A DNA stretch of 64,000 nt from Candidatus Zixiibacteriota bacterium (GTDB taxonomy: Bacteria > Zixibacteria > MSB-5A5 > GN15 > PGXB01): contig LS998015.1 of assembly GCA_900498245.1 (NCBI GenBank), positions 765,259 through 829,258 on the forward strand, written 5' to 3'. The position numbers were made by a program, and so were the translations under genes. The notes below the pieces were generated by a model. That model was not told the DNA's origin and did not search any database. It saw only the letters and a program-made list of their open reading frames with translations. Positions 9,701-18,981 of this stretch are shown piece after piece. The first letter of the stretch is position 1. Each line of letters starts with the position of its first letter.

Positions 9701-10695
9701 TGATCAACCCGGCGTCACCGCCCCCGCCGGCAGTGAGTGACGATTTCCGTCTGATTACTAGTCTGGCGCCGGCAGTGATCGATGATCATGATCCCGCTAA
9801 TGTCCAACCGGTCGTTAATGCTCTGGCGGCCGGGATGGGTACCGGTCCGGCCGGAACCGATATCAATATGATGCTGGCATATATGAATACCTATCTGGCG
9901 GGCCTGGGGCTTGATGATTCCTTTGAAGTCCACATCTATCCTCAGCCGGAGTGGGTTTTCATTCAGGACGAGGTCAAACGAAGCCAGGATGTCATCATGC
10001 TTCTCGGCTTCTGGCAGCCCGATCCGTCGGTTCCCGGCGGGTGGTCGCGCATCGGCGGTCATTATGTGACCGTGGCGGGAGTCGATACGGGAGGCGCGGT
10101 GATTAATCCGTCGGTATATATATCCGACCCGTATTTTGATCTGCTCGAAGGCGATCCGCCGGCCCCGATGCATGGTTCGGCAATTCATAATGATCTGGCC
10201 CTGGTGTCGGGACCTCATGGGACCAATTATCATGATGGATATCAGGTGACGGTATCGCCGAGCCCGGGTGGGGTATTCGGGCTTCCCGGCTATCCGATCA
10301 TGGCGGGTCAGGGTTATCCGGTGCAGTTTAGCGGGCTCAATTGCCCACCGGAATTCAATATTCTGCAGAGGCCCTGGCTTGGCGGACCTATCAATACGGA
10401 AATCGAGTATATTATGACCATTTGCCCGAAGGAATATGTCTGTGACTGCAAACCGGGAGACGCCACCGGCAACGGGGTCTACAATATTCTTGACGTCTCT
10501 TATATCATCAATTTCCTGTATAAATACGGTCCGGCCCCGGTTCCATATCCATTATGCTCGGGAGATGCCAACTGCAATTGCGCCATCAACATTCTCGATG
10601 TATCGTATCTGATAAACGCTATTTATAAGGGCGGTCCCAAGCCGTGCACCTGCGAAACGTGGGTAGCAACCTGCGGAGCGCCACCGCATAAATAG
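6748..10695 (+). CDS. Giant secreted protein: beta-helix, two C39-like domains, TSP3 repeats, dockerin
   Basis: 1315-residue exported protein. After a signal peptide (about 1-26) comes a right-handed beta-helix region (about 45-420) with recurring NxIxGN turns such as [13 protein letters not shown]. Then come two copies of a papain-like domain with C39 peptidase layout. Copy 1 has HCGPVA (C561), GGHYVTVAG (H699) and ISDPYYD (D719); copy 2 has C966, H1105 and D1127. Between them are thrombospondin type 3 calcium repeats (about 825-929, DxDGDGVGDxCDNC). A duplicated dockerin-like module ends the protein (about 1233-1300). The Cys/His/Asp triads look intact, so both may be proteases or transglutaminase-like; activity is untested. 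The ribosome site AGGAGG precedes ATG 6748 and ATG 6751; either may start. A strong terminator follows. Confidence 0.85.
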   Translation: MMRRVIFIAAGVFLCAAMIPTGIRGDQPATPLSPERMAQVNAVYAVVNTIDGGAGSLRQAIMNANLGVGPDIITFNIVGVGPHTITPLSPLPALTDMAGVFIDGFTQPGAAPGANPPATAALQIILDGSLAGAADGLVIQSDNNVIRGLVISYFQQNGIYIHATYEAANNLIYCNFIGTDVSGTADHGNGTNPASLWGGVYIDNQPGGSAFANTIDANLISGNYAEGVSIIGPRVPGDVYGNFVLRNYIGTDIAGTADLGNDHDGVCLSEGTHDNKVSHNLISGNDYDGVGINGFNNVQYAAPPIQTYLNIVDSNIIGLDVNASNILPNSTHGVAIGTYGPSFWGCADRNRIGPDNIIASNGGIGVGVWEDGVNNFNADQNTITANSIYNNGGLGIDLVNNGVTPNDLGDLDTGPNQELNFPVITLITFAAGTTTITGTIGIDTPPNQALVEVFKARTDPSGYGEGEIFVGNAVPDALGNWTLVTLALAQGDNVTATTTDVNGNTSEFCANMALPGIPEPDTCEYYKAPYPDYAPNGMPDFDQKQNGWSIPGQPTPQWTHCGPVALADCLWWFDSKFETNTTPPPAVIDNYPLVRNFTPLTVDDHAASNVIPLVDTLAKYALTNIGGSGTTVQNLATAAVSWIDSVGLSQWYTVRLFPIDPAFGFDSIKQWVLESQDVILLLGFWQEAGSGLCERIGGHYVTVAGTCTDVVDSALCISDPYYDHNEGEPPAGSAHGSGVHNDAALVSGPHGTIHHDRYNVIPAGCVPIQAPVFAVELANYPVTQADAAQFQGQNQFDPAIPGTTPMGTPIHTIIEFAIVICPVADSDGDGVPDPNDNCPHTYNPDQLDTDQDGVGDACDNCPYKYNPDQADFDGDGVGDVCDNCYNVPNPGQTDVDRDGVGDVCDNCPGTYNPGQEDIDGDGVGNACDPDYPVYYKPGYPDYAPNGMPDIDQKQMPWTNGPQWTHCGPVAVANCLFWFDSKYQFLINPASPPPPAVSDDFRLITSLAPAVIDDHDPANVQPVVNALAAGMGTGPAGTDINMMLAYMNTYLAGLGLDDSFEVHIYPQPEWVFIQDEVKRSQDVIMLLGFWQPDPSVPGGWSRIGGHYVTVAGVDTGGAVINPSVYISDPYFDLLEGDPPAPMHGSAIHNDLALVSGPHGTNYHDGYQVTVSPSPGGVFGLPGYPIMAGQGYPVQFSGLNCPPEFNILQRPWLGGPINTEIEYIMTICPKEYVCDCKPGDATGNGVYNILDVSYIINFLYKYGPAPVPYPLCSGDANCNCAINILDVSYLINAIYKGGPKPCTCETWVATCGAPPHK

Positions 10696-10716
10696 TTTCC
10701 AATCAATTTGCGGAAG

Positions 10717-10746
10717 AAAAGCCCCGCCCGGCGGCGGGGCTTTTTA
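10717..10746 (+). terminator. Rho-independent terminator after the giant secreted protein
   Basis: GCCCCGCC (10721-10728), loop CGGC, GGCGGGGC (10733-10740), flanked by AAAA and TTTTT. It is a textbook intrinsic terminator 25 bases after the stop. Confidence 0.93.
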
Positions 10747-10872
10747 TTGGGGGCTCAAAAGAACCGGGATTGATTGCCGGAGCCATTTTTCGTATATTTC
10801 AACCGGAAATTGAGATTGAGAGAAGAATCAGGTCCCGGAGAAATTTCCGGGGATATCGAAGGAGTGACAATT

Positions 10873-11340
10873 ATGAAGGGTAATGACAGAGTTATCGCGA
10901 CGCTGAACAGCCTTCTGGCTGACGAATTGACGGCTATCAGCCAGTACATCGTGCATTCCGAAATGTGCGACAACTGGGGGTATGGAAAATTGCACGGGAA
11001 AAACGAAAAGCGGGCCATCGATGAAATGAAACATGCCGAACGGCTGATCGGCAGAATCATATTTCTCGAAGGGACCCCGATTGTCAATAAATTGAACCAG
11101 ATCAATATCGGGGCGACGGTCGAGATTCAGTTCCGGGATGACGCCCAGGCCGAAGTGGGGGCGATTAAAGCGTACAACGATGCCATCAGGGTGGCGGTCG
11201 AAGTCGGCGATAACGGTTCCCGGGAATTGATGGAATCGATTCTCAAAGACGAAGAGGAGCATCTCGACTGGCTCGAAGCCCAGCAGGACCAGATCAAGCA
11301 GATGGGGATCCAGAACTATCTCGTGGAACAGGTGGATTAG
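10873..11340 (+). CDS. bfr: Bacterioferritin
   Basis: Iron-storage ferritin with haem, forming a 24-subunit shell in the cytoplasm. All dinuclear iron (ferroxidase) ligands are present at canonical numbering: E18, E51, H54, E94, E127 and H130. Met52, which binds haem between subunits, is also present, which separates it from non-haem ferritins and Dps. The frame is open from 10774, but ATG 10873 gives 155 residues (family about 155-160) and has GGAG at 10861-10864. The gene stands alone between two terminators. No bacterioferritin-associated ferredoxin is visible in the window. Confidence is high. Confidence 0.96.
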   Translation: MKGNDRVIATLNSLLADELTAISQYIVHSEMCDNWGYGKLHGKNEKRAIDEMKHAERLIGRIIFLEGTPIVNKLNQINIGATVEIQFRDDAQAEVGAIKAYNDAIRVAVEVGDNGSRELMESILKDEEEHLDWLEAQQDQIKQMGIQNYLVEQVD

Positions 11341-11365
11341 AACCGTTTCACGCCATCGAATTCGC

Positions 11366-11399
11366 CGGGGCGTACTCAGTACGCCCCGTTATTTTTTTC
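11366..11399 (+). terminator. Terminator of bfr, overlapping the end of the convergent MFS gene
   Basis: A perfect 10-bp stem CGGGGCGTAC / GTACGCCCCG (11366-11375 and 11379-11388) with loop TCA is followed by TTATTTTTTT. The loop TCA is the stop codon (TGA) of the minus-strand MFS gene, so the hairpin also encodes that protein's last residues. The stem is almost the same as the intergenic palindrome at 48506-48533. Confidence 0.9.
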
Positions 11400-12782
11400 G
11401 GGCCGATGGGATTTTGGTTCGCTCTTGAGTAAATGGGGGAAGATATCGCGGGCCATGGAGAACCATTTCAAAACGGAATCCCCCATGAACTGCAGAACCA
11501 CCGGCAGGCCCGGTTCTTTGGGGACGCGGAAGGTGAAAAACAAGAGAGCGGCCAGGAAGCGAAGCAGGCTCGAGAGGGCGAAAAGCAAATGATAATTGAC
11601 GACGATCTGCTGTCCCCAGTGCCAGTGCAGATGGGACCAGTTTTCCGCGAGCAGTCCTCCAATAAGCGAAGAAGCAAAAAAGGCCAATCCCGACAGAACT
11701 GAAAACATCGCCAGATAGGTCGTTCTTTCGCCCCGCGGGGAGTTGGCGATCGGAATGTTGAACGCCGCCAGATTCAGTCCAGCCCAGAGCGCTCCCGAAT
11801 AAACCGCCTCGAACCAGAGTATCCCCAGATGTCCTTCGCGGGGGATCCACCAGATTAAAGGAATGATCGAAATGCCGAGAGCGCAGATGGTGGCAATCGG
11901 CTTACATCCGAATTTGTCTATCAGTCGTCCCCAGGGACGATTGAGGATAATGGCCACGATGGCTCCCAGAGCGGAATAGAGAGAAATAAGGGTGAAACTC
12001 ATTTTCAGATTGGTCAGCATGTGGGCGGCGAAGAAGGGGGCGGCGACTCCAATCGCCAGATTCCAAGCGATAAAGATTCTCATCAGGTGTCTGAATTTCG
12101 GTTCTTTGAGGGGGCGAATAATATGGCCCCAGTTCAACCCCACGCGGCGGGTGGTGCGGTCGGGAACGCGATTGAGGAGAATCACCGCCGCCAAAGCGAA
12201 AAGAGCGCCGATGGCGATAATCAAAGCGAAGCCGAAATTCTCTTTGTTAATAGCATGAAAATGATCCAGTAACAGGCCGCCTCCGATGGTGGCCGTGATA
12301 GTCGAAAAGGCGACGGCGGCACTGCGATAGCCGAAATAACGCCCTCTGATTTTATCCGGAACCAGATCGGCAATCCAGGACATCCAGCCGGGGGTGGCAA
12401 TCATGATAGTCAGATTGGAGACGAGAATTATGCCGATGAGCGCCGCCAGCCGCCATTGACCCGAGAGAAACATCAAGGGGGGTATGAGCCACCAGAGTTG
12501 ACGGGCCACGACCGAATTCCAGACGGTTATCTCTTTTCGTTTACCGGTTCGGTCGATTAAAAAGGCGGCCGGAATCTGAAAAGTTTGCATCAAGTAGGGA
12601 ATGGCGGCCATAAGGCCGATGATGAAATCGCTGGCCCCGAGATACAGCGCCAGACCGGTCAGAAAGGCGCCGCTGGTCATGGTTATAAAGACCGTCGCCA
12701 GTGCCCCTTCCCAAGTCATGGCTATCAGCCAGCGGCGGATATCAATTTCCTCGTTAAAGAGTTTTTTATTCGGGGGTATCAT
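11376..12782 (-). CDS. MFS transporter
   Basis: Major facilitator superfamily permease of the inner membrane with about 12 hydrophobic segments over 468 residues. The cytoplasmic loop after segment 2 reads DRTGKRKEITVWN, the MFS motif A position. A second copy, RPWGRLIDKFGCKP, lies after the mid-protein break. The substrate is not evident. Sequences such as WEGALATVFITMTSGAFLTGLALYLG resemble a group of uncharacterised MFS proteins in FCB bacteria. The start ATG 12782 has no strong ribosome site. The gene converges on bfr, whose terminator lies in its last codons. A 14-bp palindrome upstream (12843-12856) could be an operator. Confidence 0.87.
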   Translation of the reverse strand: MIPPNKKLFNEEIDIRRWLIAMTWEGALATVFITMTSGAFLTGLALYLGASDFIIGLMAAIPYLMQTFQIPAAFLIDRTGKRKEITVWNSVVARQLWWLIPPLMFLSGQWRLAALIGIILVSNLTIMIATPGWMSWIADLVPDKIRGRYFGYRSAAVAFSTITATIGGGLLLDHFHAINKENFGFALIIAIGALFALAAVILLNRVPDRTTRRVGLNWGHIIRPLKEPKFRHLMRIFIAWNLAIGVAAPFFAAHMLTNLKMSFTLISLYSALGAIVAIILNRPWGRLIDKFGCKPIATICALGISIIPLIWWIPREGHLGILWFEAVYSGALWAGLNLAAFNIPIANSPRGERTTYLAMFSVLSGLAFFASSLIGGLLAENWSHLHWHWGQQIVVNYHLLFALSSLLRFLAALLFFTFRVPKEPGLPVVLQFMGDSVLKWFSMARDIFPHLLKSEPKSHRPEKNNGAY

Positions 12783-12842
12783 GAAGAGAGAAATTAGAGG
12801 TTAAAGAGGCGATGTCAAGACGGATAGATGAATCGCCGGGCC

Positions 12843-12856
12843 GCCGAACGTTCGGC
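12843..12856. repeat. Perfect 14-bp palindrome upstream of the MFS gene
   Basis: GCCGAACGTTCGGC is a perfect dyad in the 257-base divergent region between the MFS gene and tldD, within the wider partly symmetric stretch 12838-12870. It may be a regulator binding site; no regulator gene is adjacent. Confidence 0.4.
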
Positions 12857-13039
12857 CCAATTTCGGGCCCGACTTGGCTTTCCACCGCTCCGTTAATACC
12901 GTTTCTCCATGAAGGGCAAGGAGATACAAACAAATCGAGGGATGCCTTGATTTTGAATATCAACTTTAATAGATTAAAAGTTTAATACTTGTGCCACATA
13001 CAACCGGGCAGATGAAGGTCCCGGTCAATTGGAGGATTA

Positions 13040-14482
13040 ATGAAAGACAAACTTAATAACGCCCTTGAATGGCTGAAGGGGAAAGGGGTCGATTACGCTG
13101 ACGCCCGGATGGTGCGAATCGAGTCGGAATCGATCAAAGTCACCGATGATACGGTCGACACATTTTCCCGGAATGTCAATGTCGGCGTGGGGGTGCGGGT
13201 AATTTGCAGCGGCGCCTGGGGCTTCGCCGGAGTGTCATCGCTCACCGAAGCCGATATCAAGAAAGCCGCCAACAAGGCCCTGCAGACGGCCAAAGCCTCC
13301 GCTACTACGGTCAAGGACAAGGTGAAATTGGCTCCGACCGAAATTTACAAAGATCATTATAAGTCGCCGTGCGAGAAAGATCCGTTCGAGGTGCCGGTAC
13401 ACGAAAAGATCGGACTCTTGATGGAAATTGCCGACCGTCTCCGCAGCGACAGCCGGATAAAGACGGCGGAATCATCGGCCGATTTCTACAAGACCAAGAA
13501 GATTTTCTGCTCGACCGAAGGGGCCGAAATCGAGCAGGATATTATCGAATCGGGCGCCGGGTATACGGCTATCGCCTATGATGGTAACGAGGTGCAGAAA
13601 CGTTCGTATCCCAATTCGCATCGCGGTGATTTCGCCACGAGGGGGTATGAGAATGTCGAAGGATTGAAACTTCTGGAAAATGTCGATCGGACCCGGGAAG
13701 AGGCGATTCAACTTTTGACCGCCGATCCCTGTCCCAACAAGACGACCGATATTATCATCTGCGGCTCGCAATTGGCGCTTCAGGTGCATGAATCATGCGG
13801 TCACCCGACCGAGCTGGATCGGGTTCTGGGGACGGAGATTTCCCTGGCCGGCGGGTCGTTCATGCAGATCGACGGCCTCAATAAGCTGAAATACGGCTCG
13901 GATATTGTCAATATCAACGCCGATGCCACGATTCCGGGCGGGCTGGGTTCATTTGGGTATGATGACGAAGGTGTCAAGGCCCAGCGGGCGCCGATAATCC
14001 GGAACGGTGTTCATGTCGGGTACCTGACCAGCCGGGAAACGGCTCCCGTAATCGGGCAGACCTCGAACGGCACCATGCGGGCCGACGGCTGGAACCGTCT
14101 GCCGATTATCCGTATGACCAATATCAACCTGGAACCGGGGGAGTGGGAACTCGAGGATCTGATCGCCGATACCAAAGACGGAATATTTTTCGATATGAAC
14201 AAATCGTGGTCAATCGATGACAAGCGCCTCAATTTCCAGTTCGGCGTGGAATGCGCCTGGGAAATTAAGGACGGCAAACTGGGCCGGATGCTGAAAAATC
14301 CGCTTTATACCGGAATGACGCCGAAATTCTGGAATTCCTGCGATGCCATCTGCAACAAGAAATACTGGCATGTCTGGGGGGTGCCCAACTGCGGCAAGGG
14401 AGAGCCGATGCAGACGGCGCGCGTGGCCCACGGCACCGCTCCCGCCCGGTTCCGCCAGATAACGGTGGGGGTGAGCAAATGA
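13040..14482 (+). CDS. tldD: TldD family metalloprotease
   Basis: Catalytic subunit of the TldD/TldE heterodimeric zinc protease, which degrades or matures unfolded or modified peptides. The zinc motif HESCGH (residues 250-255, HExxxH) follows the long N-terminal cradle domain. TSNGTMRADGWNRLPIIRMTN and the final GTAPARFRQITVGV match the family. Length (480) is typical. GGAGG lies just upstream of ATG 13040. The stop overlaps the ATG of the partner (ATGA), so the two subunits are made together. No peptide antibiotic precursor is adjacent, so a housekeeping peptide-degrading role is the simplest reading. Confidence 0.93.
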   Translation: MKDKLNNALEWLKGKGVDYADARMVRIESESIKVTDDTVDTFSRNVNVGVGVRVICSGAWGFAGVSSLTEADIKKAANKALQTAKASATTVKDKVKLAPTEIYKDHYKSPCEKDPFEVPVHEKIGLLMEIADRLRSDSRIKTAESSADFYKTKKIFCSTEGAEIEQDIIESGAGYTAIAYDGNEVQKRSYPNSHRGDFATRGYENVEGLKLLENVDRTREEAIQLLTADPCPNKTTDIIICGSQLALQVHESCGHPTELDRVLGTEISLAGGSFMQIDGLNKLKYGSDIVNINADATIPGGLGSFGYDDEGVKAQRAPIIRNGVHVGYLTSRETAPVIGQTSNGTMRADGWNRLPIIRMTNINLEPGEWELEDLIADTKDGIFFDMNKSWSIDDKRLNFQFGVECAWEIKDGKLGRMLKNPLYTGMTPKFWNSCDAICNKKYWHVWGVPNCGKGEPMQTARVAHGTAPARFRQITVGVSK

Positions 14483-15831
14483 CCGGAAAAGAAAAACTAT
14501 TCACGCTGTTTGAAAAAGTGGCCAAGGCCAGCAAGGCCGATGAGACCGAAATTCTTTATATCGGCAACAATACCGGGCTGACCCGTTTTGCCAATTCGAT
14601 CATTCACCAGAATGTGAATGAAGCCAACGCCCGGATTATTTTCCGGACTGTCTATGGGAAGAAAATCGGGGTGGCATCGACCAATTCGCTCATTCTGAAT
14701 GATCTCAAAGCGACGCTTCGCAACGCGATGGAAATAGCCAAGTATCAGAAGGACAATAAATATTTCGACGGCCTTCCCGGGCCGGAAAGTTATCAGCCGG
14801 TTGATACCTATTATGATTCGACCGCGGCCTATTCTCCGAAAGATCGCGCTCGGCAGGTGAAGAAGATATTTGTCCGGGCCAATAAGCGGAAATTTCTGAC
14901 GGCCGGGGCACTGACAACGGGCGACGGAGAGATAGCGGTTTTCAACACCAAAGGGGTCCGCTGTTATCAGCCGTTCACCTCAGCCTCGTTGAATATAATC
15001 GCCATGTCGGAGACGTCATCGGGTTACGCGGTCGGTCTTTCGCGCAAGGTGGAAGATATCGATCCGGTCGCTTTAGCCGATATCGCGGTGGAAAAGGCCT
15101 ATATCGGGAAAAAGCCGAAACCGCTTGAAGCGGGCGATTATGAAATAATTCTCGAGCCGGCGGCAGTGGCGGCCCTTTTCGAATGGGTCAATTATATCGG
15201 ATTCGGCTCCAAGGGATTTATCGACAAAACCTCCTTCCTCGCCGACAAAATCGGCCAGAAGGTGATGGACGAATCGGTCAGTATTTATGACGACGGCAAT
15301 GATCTGTCGGCTATCGCCATGCCGTTCGATTTCGAGGGAGTTCCGAAGAAGAAGGTCTATCTGGTTGAAAAAGGGATCGGCAAGGGAGTGGTTTTCGACC
15401 GAACGACCGGCAACCGGATCGGGACCAAATCGACCGGGCACGCTCTTCCGGCCGGGGAGCAGGGAGAAGGGGCGATGCCGCTCAATCTCTTTATCGATCC
15501 GGGGAATAGGACCCGCGAAGAGATGATCGCCTCGGTCAAGCGGGGAGTGCTGGTGACCCGGTTCCATTATATCAACGGCTTCATCGACACGCCCAAAGCG
15601 CTGCTGACAGGGATGACCCGCGACGGCACATATCTTATTGAGGACGGCCAGATAAAGCACGGGGTGAAAAACCTTCGATTCACCGACTCGATGCTTCGGG
15701 CTTTCTCGAACGTGAAAGGTATCTCGCGGGAGCGCCAGTTGATACCGTCGTGGTGGGACGCGGTCGGGTGCATTTCGGCGCCGGCATTTCATCTGGGTTC
15801 GTTCAAGTTCACCGGGACGACTGAGTTTTAG
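14479..15831 (+). CDS. tldE: TldE/PmbA family protein (partner of TldD)
   Basis: Non-catalytic partner subunit of the TldD/TldE protease. It shares the fold but lacks the HExxxH zinc motif, as expected for TldE/PmbA. Recognisable pieces are the opening ADETEILYIGNNTGLTRFANS and the C-terminal TGMTRDGTYLIEDGQIKHGVKNLRFTDSML. At 450 residues it is full length. The start overlaps the tldD stop by 4 bases. A hairpin follows the stop. Confidence 0.92.
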   Translation: MTGKEKLFTLFEKVAKASKADETEILYIGNNTGLTRFANSIIHQNVNEANARIIFRTVYGKKIGVASTNSLILNDLKATLRNAMEIAKYQKDNKYFDGLPGPESYQPVDTYYDSTAAYSPKDRARQVKKIFVRANKRKFLTAGALTTGDGEIAVFNTKGVRCYQPFTSASLNIIAMSETSSGYAVGLSRKVEDIDPVALADIAVEKAYIGKKPKPLEAGDYEIILEPAAVAALFEWVNYIGFGSKGFIDKTSFLADKIGQKVMDESVSIYDDGNDLSAIAMPFDFEGVPKKKVYLVEKGIGKGVVFDRTTGNRIGTKSTGHALPAGEQGEGAMPLNLFIDPGNRTREEMIASVKRGVLVTRFHYINGFIDTPKALLTGMTRDGTYLIEDGQIKHGVKNLRFTDSMLRAFSNVKGISRERQLIPSWWDAVGCISAPAFHLGSFKFTGTTEF

Positions 15832-15839
15832 CGGAATAT

Positions 15840-15868
15840 CAGGAGCATGGGGTCAACTCATGCTCCTG
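15840..15868 (+). terminator. Hairpin after tldE, probable weak terminator
   Basis: CAGGAGCATG (15840-15849) pairs with CATGCTCCTG (15859-15868). The following AAAATTCTTGTT is a poor T-tract, so termination may be partial. Confidence 0.6.
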
Positions 15869-15878
15869 AAAATTCTTG

Positions 15879-15906
15879 TTGACATCTTATCTAATTCCAA
15901 TATTAT
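15879..15906 (+). promoter_or_regulatory. Sigma70-like promoter for the propeptide-subtilase pair
   Basis: TTGACA (15879-15884), 16-base spacer, TATTAT (15901-15906). It lies about 95 bases before the ATG at 16003 and directly after the tldE hairpin, fitting a separate transcript. Confidence 0.65.
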
Positions 15907-16002
15907 TAATCAAGGCAAATATTCGGTGCATGTTACTGTGCATAGTTCGCATACAACTGACAGAGCATGAATTGTCTTTGCATATTAAGGAGGGTCGAAT
16001 CA

Positions 16003-16770
16003 ATGGAAAATTTAGGATTGCTTTTTATTTCTTTCATTTTATTAATGGGTGGCGCCCCTCAGCCCAAAAATGAAATGGATGACAGTACGCGCACCTCCAT
16101 CAGGGAATTTGTATTTGGGCATTATCATAAATATGATATAGATACAAGCGGCTCAGAACCTATGATTGGAGTTATTCTTGAGACGGACGGTAATAGAAAA
16201 CAGCTTGACTCTATTGGGATGATTATTTACTCCATTGATAGGAATAGAGTATTTGGGAAAATCCCAATACGGCTGATTTCACAGGTGAGTGGGCTCACTT
16301 CAGTAAAGAAATTAATCCCCAATTTGCGACTTTCATTAGATGTCGTTCCTGGTGAGCGAAAAGGATCCTTGTATCTCTCGTTCGATTCCCTGAATCAGAT
16401 CGCTTCTGACACAGTGGAAGTATTTCTTCTAAAATACGGTAATTACCGGGGTGAAGTATCATTTGATACTATTTATCAATATACAGTGCCGTTACAAAAC
16501 GACACCTCATATTTGATCGGCAATATAGAAGAAGGGTGGTATGACGTTTATCTTTTCCCGGGTATCATAAAATCACCACCAATCAGGAGAGGAGCGGAAT
16601 TCTCATTTGAAAGTGATTCACCGGCGATTATTTATAAGAAATTGATAATTATGAACCGAATGACCTCCGTCATGGATTTGAGAGGGGAAAAATGGCCCGC
16701 TCTTGAAAAAGGGAGCGCCGATTCAGCAGCAGTCATTCAAGAATGGATTCCGAAATATCTGAAAAAATAA
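16003..16770 (+). CDS. Secreted protein with subtilase-propeptide-like N-terminal domain
   Basis: 255-residue exported protein of unknown function. It starts at ATG 16003, with AAGGAGG at 15987-15993, and has a signal peptide of about 18 residues (MENLGLLFISFILLMGG). Residues about 44-113 (KYDIDTSGSEPMIGVILETD onwards) align by eye with residues 41-111 of the subtilase encoded next (YDIDTTTTPPTIGVIVEANG onwards), which is that enzyme's propeptide position. The rest (about 115-255) looks like a small beta-rich domain. There is no protease domain. It could be an inhibitor or folding helper for the neighbour, or a decayed duplicate with a new C-terminus. The gap to the subtilase is 24 bases, so both are probably on one transcript. 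Base composition is AT-richer than the flanks. Confidence 0.7.
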   Translation: MENLGLLFISFILLMGGAPQPKNEMDDSTRTSIREFVFGHYHKYDIDTSGSEPMIGVILETDGNRKQLDSIGMIIYSIDRNRVFGKIPIRLISQVSGLTSVKKLIPNLRLSLDVVPGERKGSLYLSFDSLNQIASDTVEVFLLKYGNYRGEVSFDTIYQYTVPLQNDTSYLIGNIEEGWYDVYLFPGIIKSPPIRRGAEFSFESDSPAIIYKKLIIMNRMTSVMDLRGEKWPALEKGSADSAAVIQEWIPKYLKK

Positions 16771-16794
16771 ATTTAATATCTTCGGGAGGCAGGT

Positions 16795-18981
16795 ATGTTG
16801 TCAAGCATACGCATATTTATAAGCGTCATTTTTATTCTTGGCATATTGGCCCATTCTTTATCTTTCGCCGCATCGAAAAGAAATTGGGAGCTTATGCTGG
16901 AATATTCTCCTTTATATGATATTGATACCACTACGACGCCGCCCACAATAGGCGTTATCGTTGAAGCCAACGGAGACTATCATGATTTGGAGAATGTGGG
17001 TGCGGAAATATTGAGTATAAAAGGACATCGGATTAATTGCAAAGTGCCGATCGATAGTTTAGAAATTTTAGCCGGTCTTTCGGCTGTGAAATGCTACTCA
17101 TTTAATAGTAAAATTGAATTAGATTTGGATATGAGCGCCGTTGCCATAGGTGCGCCTGAAGTCTGCAATCAAAGCGGATATACCGGCAAGAGCGTAATTG
17201 TTGGCATTGTGGATGGCGGTATTGACGCACATCATCCAGATTTTCAGAGGGGTCAAAATAATACGCGATTCCTTTATATTTGGGATCAGATGGACACAAG
17301 GGGCTCGCATCCATCTAATTATTATTACGGTTCAGAATACAGCAAGAGCGATATAGACGGAGGCCAATATATAAATGGTGGGTCGTATTGGACGGATGCT
17401 TATGGACATGGAAGTGTGGTGACCGGCATCGCCTGCGGAGGGGGACGGGTAGGCGGAAATGGCATCGAAGCGGGAAAATATACAGGTATAGCTAAAGATG
17501 CAGACATTATTTTTGTTCGGATGCTGCCCTTATATGCAAATATCGAGGATGCCGTGGAATATATTATCGAAAAGGCAGAATCCCTAAAGCGACCCTGTGT
17601 CATTAATTTAAGCCTCGGTTATAAAGGAGGGCCTCGGGACGGTACAAGCCCATTTGAACGCTTTATGGATAAACTATTGACCGATTATCATGAAAGATCA
17701 GTTGTTATTGTCAATTCCTGCGGAAATACCCGATTTGATGCGAACAATGCCGAGGTGGCCTTTAATCCACAATTGTGGGGCAAAAATCGTGACCATATAA
17801 GATTTTATGATGATGAGACTATGGTGGTAAATGTGGGATCCGGTTTATATAATCAAGATTATGTTTCAATAGAAATATGGTATCACGCCAATTCGGAAAC
17901 GAGAATATCCGTTACAGCTCCATTAATGGATTCGCTTGGTAATAGCACTCCATTTTGGATAGGGTCATATGAGTCGGGAAACGGAAATGGATGGCCGGGC
18001 GAGGGGTGGGACATGCCAGGTATCGGATTTGTTAAAATTCATAATGAAGACTGGGATGCAAATCATCCTGATCCATACCCGTATACATATGATCAAGTTG
18101 CGACTGTTGAGATAGCTGATCATGATTATGACCTTTCACCCGGCGACTGGTTTATAAGTATGAGTGATGTAAATGGACCATGGGATGCCTACATCACATA
18201 TCAGGATCATGGGCTGAATTTATATTCATTTTTGGAAAATGATGCTAATTCATATGAAGTTAATGAACCGGGAAATTCTTCCTATATTATTACTGTTGGT
18301 TCAATTAATACAAAAAACAATTGGTATGATTGCCTGGGAATGTCAGTGCCCGGGCCGGCACCATATGATAAATTTGATGCACTCGGCTTTCCGATTAATC
18401 AAATATCTTTTTTCAGCTCGTTGGGCCCTACACGGGATGTCAGAACCAAACCTGAAATTTACGCCCCTGGTGCTTGGGTCGCAAGCACTTGCCCCGATAG
18501 TCTGCTTTATGCATATTCAAGCACAGGTATGAGATATTCATTGGCAGATGACTGTCGCCATATCCTTATGCGGGGTACCAGTATGTCCGCGCCCCACGTT
18601 ACCGGTGTAGTTGCTCTAATGCTCGAAAAAAATGGTTTCCTTTCTCTTAATGAAATTCGTAATGCATTATTTTCAACCGAATTGGCCAATGGTATGGTTA
18701 ACGCTCCAGGCGCCATTGCGGCTATTCCTCCGGCCTGCATTCCGGGAGATGTTAATGGGGATAGAACCATTAATATTATAGATGTGAATGGATTAATTAG
18801 TTTTCTATATAAAGGCGGTGCAAGCCCATCACCATATGCAATTTGCTCGGGCGATGCTGATTGCAATTGTCGGCTAAATATTCAAGATGTATCTACAATT
18901 ATAAATTTTCTTTATAAATCAGGGCCTTCTCTTGGGGATCAGAATACATGGGTGCGTAATTGCGGCAATCCGCCGCAATGA
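16795..18981 (+). CDS. Secreted subtilisin-like serine protease (S8) with dockerin-like C-terminus
   Basis: 728-residue exported protease. It has a signal peptide (about 1-26) and a propeptide-like region (about 35-111). The S8 catalytic domain has D140 (IVDGGIDAHHPDF), H205 (YGHGSVVTGI), oxyanion Asn311 and S596 (RGTSMSAPHVTG). An insert of about 200 residues, beta-rich, lies between the Asn and Ser regions. A duplicated dockerin-like module ends the protein (about 648-712: GDVNGDRTINIIDVNGLISF and the second copy LNIQDVSTIINFLYK). All catalytic residues are intact. It follows a protein related to its own propeptide. The start ATG 16795 has GGGAGG upstream. It is AT-richer than neighbours. 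The dockerin could attach it to the cell surface, but no cohesin is seen here. Confidence 0.9.
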   Translation: MLSSIRIFISVIFILGILAHSLSFAASKRNWELMLEYSPLYDIDTTTTPPTIGVIVEANGDYHDLENVGAEILSIKGHRINCKVPIDSLEILAGLSAVKCYSFNSKIELDLDMSAVAIGAPEVCNQSGYTGKSVIVGIVDGGIDAHHPDFQRGQNNTRFLYIWDQMDTRGSHPSNYYYGSEYSKSDIDGGQYINGGSYWTDAYGHGSVVTGIACGGGRVGGNGIEAGKYTGIAKDADIIFVRMLPLYANIEDAVEYIIEKAESLKRPCVINLSLGYKGGPRDGTSPFERFMDKLLTDYHERSVVIVNSCGNTRFDANNAEVAFNPQLWGKNRDHIRFYDDETMVVNVGSGLYNQDYVSIEIWYHANSETRISVTAPLMDSLGNSTPFWIGSYESGNGNGWPGEGWDMPGIGFVKIHNEDWDANHPDPYPYTYDQVATVEIADHDYDLSPGDWFISMSDVNGPWDAYITYQDHGLNLYSFLENDANSYEVNEPGNSSYIITVGSINTKNNWYDCLGMSVPGPAPYDKFDALGFPINQISFFSSLGPTRDVRTKPEIYAPGAWVASTCPDSLLYAYSSTGMRYSLADDCRHILMRGTSMSAPHVTGVVALMLEKNGFLSLNEIRNALFSTELANGMVNAPGAIAAIPPACIPGDVNGDRTINIIDVNGLISFLYKGGASPSPYAICSGDADCNCRLNIQDVSTIINFLYKSGPSLGDQNTWVRNCGNPPQ

